Shown here: positions 8,444-14,519 of the stretch, one piece after another | How the letters are laid out: each line of letters starts with the position of its first letter | How positions within the stretch are numbered: position 1 is the first letter of the stretch | Assembly (NCBI GenBank): GCA_031401235.1 | Contig: JANNRJ010000002.1 | Coordinates: forward strand, 62,001 to 126,000 | Length of the DNA: 64,000 bases | Source of the DNA: UBA3006 sp031401235 | GTDB lineage: Bacteria > Actinomycetota > Acidimicrobiia > Acidimicrobiales > Ilumatobacteraceae | Direction: 5' to 3' | The notes under the pieces: model-generated | Seen by the model: only the letters and a program-made list of their open reading frames with translations | The model's database searches: none | What the model was told of the DNA's origin: nothing | Made by a program: the position numbers and the translations under genes

Positions 8444-9487
8444 TCATTTTTCAATTGAAATGCCTGACTTTGCTCTTTCGATCGTTCTCCCAACTGCTAG
8501 ATTCGCGTCATTCACGAGCAGTTGAATATCTTGATGCTGATTGGCAAACACTCTAAAAATTTCATCAGCGAATGCTTGGCCAATAGATTCGATATCAGTG
8601 AAATCAAATATCACGGTTTTAAATAGTTCTATCCTTGCTAAGAGCCGCTTTGCTTGCGATCTAGAAATTAGTTTCTCATTTCCATATTGAGCAAGTTTTA
8701 CTGGAACCACAGTTTTATTGAATCCAAAGTCATCTGCAGAAGAAAATTGATCGAATACTTTGGCTACCGTTCTGGACGTGTGATTGTCGATTTTCATCCA
8801 GACCGACGTTCCATGCTTAAAGCGATCACGCTCCGCTATCCAGTCATGAGAATCACCAAAGATGTGACCGAAATAAACACCACCAGAGAGAATGTCGAAT
8901 TCATCAAACATTCGAGATGTGAAGAAAATTCCTTCGCCAGTATGGTGTTTGGGGTCGGTTGTGAGTTTTCCCTTATGCAACTCGAATATGGCGTGTCGCT
9001 CATCCAATAGTTTTAATTCGGTTTGTATCTTTTTAAAAATTCCAATGCCATTGTCAGAAATTGACATCTTTGTATACCCAGCGGTTTTTTGAAGCTTAAC
9101 GTAGATTTCAGAACCGCCGGAATGATTGATCGCGTTGTTGAACATTTCGGTAAATCCGTAATGCCAGATGTCACTTATGTTGCCTGGCATTGGAGTGAGC
9201 ACTGGCACAATATCGTTTCGCCATACGACGTCTTCCTCAAGACCGGTAGCAGTGTCATACACGCGATCCCATTCGATCTGCGGCACAATTCGGTAGATGC
9301 GATTTCGCGTTTGTCCCGATTCGTTAAGTGCGCGTTCTGAAATTAGTCGATGTAAATGCTTGTTAACCGCCTGCCTCGTGATGTCAAAATGTTCCGCCGT
9401 TAGCTTGCTTATGTCAGATGGATGTTCTTCGACATGCGCGAGGATGAAATGTCGGATATCTTCGCCTCTTGCCCGTATTCTTGTCAC
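8444..9487 (-). CDS. Winged-HTH / GHKL ATPase / STAS-like (DUF4325) regulator
   Basis: 347 residues in three parts. Residues ~8-68 are a winged helix-turn-helix (DITRQAVNKHLHRLI recognition region). Residues ~105-235 are a GHKL ATP-binding fold with N-box E114, N117/118, H122, G1 box DNGIG 145-149 and G2 box TGEGI 183-187. Residues ~255-337 match the STAS-like DUF4325 family (SRSQAKRLL, FDF, FADEIFRVF). The GHKL part resembles anti-sigma kinases of the SpoIIAB/RsbW type and STAS resembles their antagonists, here on one chain with a DNA-binding domain. Start: GTG 9487 is chosen because AAGGAGAG (9496-9503) lies 8 nt upstream; a longer frame from TTG 9514 would place that RBS inside the gene. 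Codon use is AT-rich, suggesting transfer. Real targets unknown; autoregulation is likely from the repeats upstream. Confidence 0.8.
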   Translation of the reverse strand: MTRIRARGEDIRHFILAHVEEHPSDISKLTAEHFDITRQAVNKHLHRLISERALNESGQTRNRIYRIVPQIEWDRVYDTATGLEEDVVWRNDIVPVLTPMPGNISDIWHYGFTEMFNNAINHSGGSEIYVKLQKTAGYTKMSISDNGIGIFKKIQTELKLLDERHAIFELHKGKLTTDPKHHTGEGIFFTSRMFDEFDILSGGVYFGHIFGDSHDWIAERDRFKHGTSVWMKIDNHTSRTVAKVFDQFSSADDFGFNKTVVPVKLAQYGNEKLISRSQAKRLLARIELFKTVIFDFTDIESIGQAFADEIFRVFANQHQDIQLLVNDANLAVGRTIERAKSGISIEK

Positions 9488-9495
9488 CGAAAGTT

Positions 9496-9503
9496 CTCTC
9501 CTT
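9496..9503 (-). promoter_or_regulatory. Ribosome binding site that fixes the GTG 9487 start
   Basis: Minus-strand AAGGAGAG, 8 nt upstream of GTG 9487. It would be internal to the longer frame, so it argues for the shorter protein. Confidence 0.7.
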
Positions 9504-9507
9504 AATT

Positions 9508-9580
9508 TTGTCAACCTTAGTGTTTAGTATTGTAAACCTTAGACCACTTTATTGACAACCTTAAGGGCATGATTGTCAAC
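9508..9580. repeat. Four phased operator-like repeats (TTGTCAACCTTAG)
   Basis: Copies at 9508-9520 (TTGTCAACCTTAG), 9530-9542 (TTGTAAACCTTAG), 9552-9564 (TTGACAACCTTAA) and a partial copy at 9573-9580 (TTGTCAAC). Start-to-start distances are 22, 22 and 21 bp, about two helical turns, so all sites face the same side of the DNA. They overlap the predicted promoter of the HTH-ATPase-STAS gene and end 50 bp before the vapBC palindrome. Most likely they bind the adjacent HTH protein. Confidence 0.75.
9529..9558 (-). promoter_or_regulatory. Candidate promoter of the HTH-ATPase-STAS gene
   Basis: Minus strand TTGTCA (9553-9558), 18-bp spacer, TACAAT (9529-9534). Both boxes lie within the phased repeats, so a protein bound there would block RNA polymerase. 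Confidence 0.55.
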
Positions 9581-9630
9581 TGACTAGCCATCTAAGATAG
9601 ACGCGACCTGGGCGCCACGGAAATATAGAT

Positions 9631-9660
9631 CGGCAGTGTATCACAGGTGATACACTGCCG
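9631..9660. promoter_or_regulatory. Perfect 30-bp palindrome, vapBC operator
   Basis: 14-bp arms (CGGCAGTGTATCAC / GTGATACACTGCCG) around a 2-bp centre, ending 2 bp before the antitoxin ATG at 9663. The right arm contains TACACT (9651-9656), 6 nt from the ATG, fitting a leaderless -10 box. A toxin-antitoxin complex bound here would cover both promoter and start codon. Confidence 0.8.
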
Positions 9661-9662
9661 TC

Positions 9663-9899
9663 ATGACTGAGGTAACGGTGCGTGACCTGCGTAATAAGGG
9701 GGGCGAAATCTTGAAACAAGTCGAAGCTGGCCGAAGCTTTGTAGTGACCAGAGACGGAGATCCGGTGGCTGAACTAAAACCGTTGGGTCGAAACTTATTG
9801 AGTCGTGAAGCGATCATTGAGCGTTTCAAACATGTGCCAACCGTTGATGCCTCGCGACTGCGACACGATATTGATTCGTTTATTGATCAGACAATATGA
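9663..9899 (+). CDS. Antitoxin of the Phd/YefM (VapB-like) family
   Basis: 78 residues starting MTEVTVRDLRNKGGEIL, the typical Phd/YefM N-terminal DNA-binding fold, with the conserved segment 'VVTRDGDPVAELKP' around residues 27-40 and a C-terminal amphipathic helix that would wrap the toxin. No Shine-Dalgarno is possible because a palindrome ends 2 bp before the ATG, so a leaderless transcript is likely. The stop overlaps the toxin ATG (ATGA), the usual coupling in such pairs. It should neutralise the PIN toxin and repress its own operon (family knowledge). Confidence 0.88.
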   Translation: MTEVTVRDLRNKGGEILKQVEAGRSFVVTRDGDPVAELKPLGRNLLSREAIIERFKHVPTVDASRLRHDIDSFIDQTI

Positions 9900-10297
9900 A
9901 CAAAACACAGGGACTCCTAGATACTTCAGTTGTAATTGCTTTGTCGAATGCGACAATTACAAGTCAACTCCCCGAACTATCAATGATTTGCGTAATTACG
10001 CTTGCCGAGTTGAGCGTTGGACCGCTTATCGCAACGGATGCAACCGAACGCGCTAAGAGGCAAATTTTACTCCAGGAAGTCGAGGCGGCATTTGATCCTC
10101 TACCGGTCAATGCAACAGTCGCACGAGTGTATGGACGAGTGGGTGCCGAGCTTCGTGCTCGTGGCAGCAAATCTAAGGCTCGGTCCTATGACGCCTTCAT
10201 TGCCGCAGTCGCAATTGCAAATGGGTTGTCGCTGTACACAGCCAATGCAGACGATTTCGCCGGTATTTCTGGACTTGATGTGGTGAGCGTCGCCTAA
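9896..10297 (+). CDS. vapC: PIN-domain toxin (VapC-like ribonuclease)
   Basis: 133 residues with the PIN acidic set: Asp9 (LLDTS), Glu38 (LAELSVG), Asp99 (SYDAFIAA) and a C-terminal TANADDF where Asp119/120 can complete the Mg2+ site. VapC toxins cut tRNA or rRNA; the target cannot be read here. It overlaps the antitoxin by 4 nt. The pair sits beside the AT-rich HTH-ATPase-STAS gene, in keeping with an acquired region, although its own base composition is close to the chromosome. All key residues are present, so it is probably active. Confidence 0.88.
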   Translation: MNKTQGLLDTSVVIALSNATITSQLPELSMICVITLAELSVGPLIATDATERAKRQILLQEVEAAFDPLPVNATVARVYGRVGAELRARGSKSKARSYDAFIAAVAIANGLSLYTANADDFAGISGLDVVSVA

Positions 10298-10444
10298 CAA
10301 TCTGTCACCAATATTTTGAAACTCATTAGCCAAAAGAAATGGATTTGCGGCGTGTTCGATCCTGAGTTTAACATGCCAAGAATTTGGGCAATGTAAATAG
10401 ACGGACGATCGTTGGTTGGACGGAAAGATGAGGAGAAACAGAAT

Positions 10445-10858
10445 ATGGACATAAATAGGAAGCTCATATCGAGCCGGAAAGTGGCGACTGTGGCGATCGC
10501 GGTTCTGATCGTCGGGTTGACATTGGCCGGGTGCGCGGACGGCGGATCGTCGAACCGTGATTCCGGAACGATGCTTCGCGACAATGGCGCGAACATGCGC
10601 GACGGCGGTCAGATGATGATCGACAACGGTCAGCAGATGAGCGATAGCGGCCAACGAATGAGCGACGCTGGTCAAGCGATGATGGATCGAGGTGTAGCGC
10701 TTGGTGATGGCGGCATGACTGAAATGGGAAATCAAATGATGACTGACAGTCAAAGGATGATGGAGTCCGGTCTGGCAATGATGGGACAGGGCGAAACTAT
10801 GATGCGCAACGGGCAGAACATGATGGACGAAGGCGACGGCATGATGGGAGGCTCTTAG
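10445..10858 (+). CDS. Met-rich heptad-repeat lipoprotein, unknown function
   Basis: 137 residues from ATG 10445, chosen because a GAGGAGAAA ribosome site (about 10429-10437) precedes it; the frame extends 11 codons further up. A signal peptide ends in a lipobox (LTLAGC), so it is probably lipid-anchored outside the membrane. The rest is about fourteen tandem units of mostly 7 residues, G-x-x-M-(M)-D/x-x, rich in Met, Gly, Asp, Asn and Gln with no Cys. Methionine clusters of this kind can bind Cu(I)/Ag(I) or act as oxidant sinks, but no known family was recognised. It lies 5 nt before the PIG-L gene and may be co-transcribed with it. Confidence 0.7.
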   Translation: MDINRKLISSRKVATVAIAVLIVGLTLAGCADGGSSNRDSGTMLRDNGANMRDGGQMMIDNGQQMSDSGQRMSDAGQAMMDRGVALGDGGMTEMGNQMMTDSQRMMESGLAMMGQGETMMRNGQNMMDEGDGMMGGS

Positions 10859-10863
10859 CAAAG

Positions 10864-11523
10864 ATGCGAAACGCACTTCCTGCATATTCGAGTGTGCTCG
10901 CGGTCTGCGCTCACCCCGACGATGAATCTTTTGGTCTCGGGGCGATCATCAGCACTCTCGTCGATGCGGGTAGCCAGGTCAGTGTGATCTGCTTCACCCA
11001 CGGTGAAGCATCCACCCTCAACGGAAATTCCAGTGCGCTCGGCGAACTCCGCGGCACTGAGCTGACGGCAGCCGGACAGGTTCTGGGAGTCACTCAAGTC
11101 GATCTTCTCCAATATCCTGACGGCGCGCTCAACATCCAGCCGCTCAATGAGCTTCGCGATCGAATTTCGGCCTATTCCCAGAAAATCGACCCAGCAGTCC
11201 TTTTGGTATTTGACGACGGCGGAATTACCGGACATCCCGACCACCAACACGCAACGCAAGCTGCCCTTGGCGTTGCCCCGGTGTTAGAACTTCGAGTTCT
11301 CGCTTGGGCCATTCCCGAAAAAGTTGCTCACGTCCTCAATGACGAGTTTTCTACCACCTTCGTCGGACGAGGCGAGACTGAGCTCGACTTTGCCATATCC
11401 GTCGACCGAACCCGCCAACTCGAGGCGATCCGCTGCCACCACAGTCAATCAACCGACAATCGCGTGCTTTGGCGTCGACTTGAGCTCCTTGGCGGTACCG
11501 AGTATTTGCGCTTTCTCATCTGA
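10864..11523 (+). CDS. PIG-L (LmbE-like) family deacetylase
   Basis: 219 residues. The zinc motif AHPDDE is at residues ~17-22 and the second zinc ligand region TGHPDH at ~121-126, both diagnostic of LmbE/PIG-L enzymes that remove N-acetyl groups from GlcNAc-type substrates (for example MshB, Mca). No signal peptide. ATG follows the Met-rich lipoprotein stop by 5 nt. It differs from the second PIG-L protein at 40575, which is longer and closer to MshB/Mca. Substrate unknown. Confidence 0.85.
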   Translation: MRNALPAYSSVLAVCAHPDDESFGLGAIISTLVDAGSQVSVICFTHGEASTLNGNSSALGELRGTELTAAGQVLGVTQVDLLQYPDGALNIQPLNELRDRISAYSQKIDPAVLLVFDDGGITGHPDHQHATQAALGVAPVLELRVLAWAIPEKVAHVLNDEFSTTFVGRGETELDFAISVDRTRQLEAIRCHHSQSTDNRVLWRRLELLGGTEYLRFLI

Positions 11524-11632
11524 GGAGGGGATCCCTATCTTGGTTCGCCTTACGCTGGCATGCTTCGGAAAAATCGAAGGCAAACACCGGTTAGGGACAC
11601 GTTCATAAGTATCGCCTCAGGAGGTCGAGCAA

Positions 11633-12301
11633 ATGCCAAAACTACGCGTTCACAATTTGACGATTTCACTCGACGGGTACGCCGCCGGACCAAATCAAGG
11701 ACTCGACAACCCGATGGGAATCGGCGGAATGAAGATACATGAATGGGCGATTGCCACTCGATCCTGGCGTGCGCTTCACGGAATGAAAGGTGGTGAGAAA
11801 GGTCTCGACAATCAGTTTATCGAATTAGGTGAACTCAACATCGGGGCAACCATTATGGGACGAAACATGTTCGGCCCGATCCGAGGACCTTGGACCGACG
11901 AGGACTGGAAAGGTTGGTGGGGCGATGATCCACCGTTTCGCCACCCTGTTTTTGTGCTTACCAATTTCGATCGTGAGTCAATCAAAATGAAAGGTGGAAC
12001 AACTTTTCACTTCGTAACCGACGGATTCGCCTCAGCCCTCGAGCAAGCATTCGATGCCGCCAATGGTGAAGACATCCGAGTTGGTGGTGGCCCGATCACC
12101 ATTCAGCAATATTTGAACGCTGGGCTCATTGACGAAATGCATGTTGCGATTGCACCAATCTTGCTTGGCGGAGGCACGCGATTATTCGACAATCTAAGTG
12201 ACGGACCAATCGGCCTTGAATGCGTTGAGTTCGTCAGTTCGCCCACCGTTGTGCATGCCCGGTTCGCTCGAAGTGGAGCGAGCTCGACCGACGCAAAATA
12301 G
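11633..12301 (+). CDS. RibD C-terminal / dihydrofolate reductase-like protein
   Basis: 222 residues. N-terminus LRVHNLTISLDGYAAGPNQ is typical of the RibD_C/DHFR-like family; a GRNMFGPIRGPW segment and the nucleotide-binding GGGPITIQQYLNAGLIDEMH near residues 143-164 support an NAD(P)H reductase fold. The real substrate of these stand-alone proteins is mostly unknown. A strong AGGAGG precedes the ATG by 8 nt, in contrast to many neighbours that lack one. Standalone gene between the PIG-L and TIGR03086 genes. Confidence 0.8.
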   Translation: MPKLRVHNLTISLDGYAAGPNQGLDNPMGIGGMKIHEWAIATRSWRALHGMKGGEKGLDNQFIELGELNIGATIMGRNMFGPIRGPWTDEDWKGWWGDDPPFRHPVFVLTNFDRESIKMKGGTTFHFVTDGFASALEQAFDAANGEDIRVGGGPITIQQYLNAGLIDEMHVAIAPILLGGGTRLFDNLSDGPIGLECVEFVSSPTVVHARFARSGASSTDAK

Positions 12302-12324
12302 TCGCGCGATATCAAATGCTGGAT

Positions 12325-12330
12325 TACCAT
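12325..12330 (+). promoter_or_regulatory. Candidate leaderless -10 box (TACCAT)
   Basis: TACCAT, 7 nt, then ATG 12338. The intervening CACGGAG touches the ATG and is too close to work as a ribosome site. Confidence 0.4.
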
Positions 12331-12337
12331 CACGGAG

Positions 12338-12898
12338 ATGGACAAGATCGAGCTTTTGACTGGAGTATTGGCGAAAACGGGCGACCTTATGGAGGGCACC
12401 AAGAAGGATATGCAGAAGTTGCCAACGCCGTGCTCTGAATACAAGGTAGATGATCTTGTCAACCACATAGTCGGCTGGTTGCAAGTGTTCGATGCCGATT
12501 GCAATGGTCGGACCTACGAGGGGGATGCCTCCAACTACCATTGCCAAATTCACCCGGCCACTGAATTCAACGCAGCCGCCACGAGTCTCCTTAATGGATG
12601 GAAAAAATATGGTTTTGATCGCAAGATCAAGATGATGGGCAATGAGATGCCGGCGGAGATGGTGTTCAATATGACGGTCATGGAGTACCTCACACATGGC
12701 TGGGATCTTGCAAACGCAACCGGTCAACTAGTCCCGTACACCGAAGATGAGGCCCAGGCCACATATGACCGAGCTGTTTCAACATTGCCGACTCAGTACC
12801 GTGGCGAGAACCAGCCATTCGCAAACATTGTCGAGGTTGCCCTAAGTGCGCCGGCAATCGATCGACTCGTCGGATTCATGGGTCGCCAGCCACAATAA
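12338..12898 (+). CDS. TIGR03086 / mycothiol maleylpyruvate isomerase-like DinB protein
   Basis: 186 residues. The segment TPCSEYKVDDLVNHIVGWL (residues 30-48) and the C-terminal EYLTHGWDLANATGQ match the TIGR03086 family of the DinB/MDMPI four-helix fold, in which three histidines bind a metal (here His43 of the first motif and His of THGWD are visible). Many members are mycothiol-dependent enzymes of actinobacteria, but the reaction of this subgroup is not defined. Single gene, likely leaderless. Confidence 0.8.
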   Translation: MDKIELLTGVLAKTGDLMEGTKKDMQKLPTPCSEYKVDDLVNHIVGWLQVFDADCNGRTYEGDASNYHCQIHPATEFNAAATSLLNGWKKYGFDRKIKMMGNEMPAEMVFNMTVMEYLTHGWDLANATGQLVPYTEDEAQATYDRAVSTLPTQYRGENQPFANIVEVALSAPAIDRLVGFMGRQPQ

Positions 12899-12951
12899 CT
12901 TTGACAACACTGCGTTCTCCTGAACGGAATACTAAGTGACACAATGAGTAC

Positions 12952-13623
12952 GTGATTCGAATTTTAGTAAGTGGGATTGCAGGAATGTCCGCCGGGTTCA
13001 TTGCGCTCTCAATCGGTACTTCGCTGGCTGGATTTGAGCGATCACCTTCGACTGGCCGAACGAGTCAGAATCGCTTGAGTATTGAAGTTGTGGTTTCCGT
13101 AGCGATCTTCACCACTTGTTTTGTTGTGATTTCAGCTCTCCTTGATAATTGGGCAGTTGTTATCGCCACCTGGGTTTTGTCGTTGGGATTGCTAACGGCA
13201 AGTTGGGTTGATGCTCGCACTCATCGACTTCCGCGAAGACTTTCCTACGCAATTTTTGGTGCGGGATTACCACTCTTGGTAGCCGCGGCAATTGTCGAGA
13301 ACGATCTACCAAGAATTGCGAGTTCAGCGATTGGGGTCGTGGTGGCTACTGCATTAATTGGATTTTTGTATTGGATTGGACGCGGTGCAATGGGCGGGGG
13401 AGACGTTCGGTTGGCGCCGGTAATTGGCTTATATGCCGGTTGGATCAGTGTTCAGACTGTCGTGCTCGCCATCGTGACGTCTTTTTTACTGGCGGCGATA
13501 TTTGCACTTGGCCTACTCATTGTGGGGCGAGCCAATCGAAAGGACGACATGCCGCTTGGACCATTTCTTGCATGTGGGACTCTGGCAGTTTTCGTTTATT
13601 CAGCCGTCAAAGGTGGGCTATAA
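12952..13623 (+). CDS. Type IV prepilin peptidase (TadV/CpaA-like)
   Basis: 223 residues, about seven hydrophobic segments. The two catalytic aspartates of A24 peptidases are Asp87 (WVDARTHRLP) and Asp151 (GGGDVRL). It lacks the N-terminal methylase domain of PilD, as is usual for TadV. It should cleave the Flp pilin encoded at 21209 after the Gly of RGATVVEY. It is convergent with the rest of the pilus operon, its stop lying 23 bp from the tadC stop, so it is transcribed separately. No clear RBS at GTG 12952. Confidence 0.85.
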   Translation: MIRILVSGIAGMSAGFIALSIGTSLAGFERSPSTGRTSQNRLSIEVVVSVAIFTTCFVVISALLDNWAVVIATWVLSLGLLTASWVDARTHRLPRRLSYAIFGAGLPLLVAAAIVENDLPRIASSAIGVVVATALIGFLYWIGRGAMGGGDVRLAPVIGLYAGWISVQTVVLAIVTSFLLAAIFALGLLIVGRANRKDDMPLGPFLACGTLAVFVYSAVKGGL

Positions 13624-13646
13624 GTCGAAAAAAGATCTTGGTTTCG

Positions 13647-14519
13647 TCAAACTTGCAGGTTGCGCATCAATTGAATGACCGCTGGTCCGAGCACAATAAT
13701 CATCAAAGCCGGCAAAATACAGAGAAGTGTTGGTGCCAGGATTTTTACCGGCAGTTTCATCGCTTTTTCTTCGGATCGGAGTCTTCGGCGAATTCGCATT
13801 TGCTCGGATTGACTAGTCAATGTTGACGTGACCGATACTCCGAGCGAGTCGGCTTGGACTAGGGCTCGAACAAAATAATTCAGTTCCGAGATGTCCATTC
13901 GTTTGGCTAGCGCGTGTAAGGCATCCGATCGCGACACTCCAAACTGAATATCTTGAACAACTCGACTCAGTTCTTCGGCAAGGGGTCCCCGCAGGGTTTC
14001 GCTAACTCGCACCAACGCCGAATCCACGCTCAATCCGGCCCGAACGGTTACCGCGAGCTGATCAATCGCATCCGCCAACGCCGTACGAACGGCATCCTGT
14101 CGCACCTTCGCTCGCGATGAAACAAGCATTTCAGGAACAACAAATCCGCCGATGGTTCCAATCGTGACGAAAACGATTCCGAGAAGTCCCGGGTTCTTAA
14201 TGAAATACAGAATGGCGATGAATCCGCCGGTAAGCGAGCCAGCAAACTTCAAAACCAGTATTCGCTCGAGCGAGTACGTATCTAATTCGCTGGCCATTTG
14301 TACAACTTTTCTCAATCGCGCTATGCGTTGAGGCGGACTTACCCGGAAAAGCGCTTTTGCGAAAGATCCCATAAATGTGTCGTTCGAAGCGCCATGCGAA
14401 TTAGTGCCGGCCCGAGGATCTATTAGTTGGAGAGCCGTCGTACCACTCGATGAAGTGATCGACCAAACGGCAAAGACAACACCGCAGGCGATGAGGGCGG
14501 AACCAATCAGACTGAACAT
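13647..14519 (-). CDS. tadC: TadC-like type II/IV secretion F-domain protein
   Basis: 290 residues: an N-terminal membrane helix, a central T2SSF domain (~135-260, with LAVTVRAGLSVDSALVRVSE) and C-terminal helices (~265-285). TadC forms the inner membrane platform with TadB. ATG 14519 directly abuts the upstream VWA-TadB stop at 14520. Last gene of the operon that begins with the Flp pilin. Confidence 0.85.
   Translation of the reverse strand: MFSLIGSALIACGVVFAVWSITSSSGTTALQLIDPRAGTNSHGASNDTFMGSFAKALFRVSPPQRIARLRKVVQMASELDTYSLERILVLKFAGSLTGGFIAILYFIKNPGLLGIVFVTIGTIGGFVVPEMLVSSRAKVRQDAVRTALADAIDQLAVTVRAGLSVDSALVRVSETLRGPLAEELSRVVQDIQFGVSRSDALHALAKRMDISELNYFVRALVQADSLGVSVTSTLTSQSEQMRIRRRLRSEEKAMKLPVKILAPTLLCILPALMIIVLGPAVIQLMRNLQV

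Noticed and set aside
9488..9514. Longer start (TTG 9514) for the HTH-ATPase-STAS gene
   Set aside because: The best ribosome site (AAGGAGAG) would lie inside the gene, and the added residues fall in the repeat region.
9508..9580. Phased repeats as plasmid or replication iterons
   Set aside because: No Rep gene or DnaA boxes nearby; they overlap a promoter next to an HTH gene.
10100..10885. 261-codon minus-strand frame rich in His
   Set aside because: Antisense shadow of the Met-rich repeat gene and vapC; the His runs come from reverse-complemented ATG codons.
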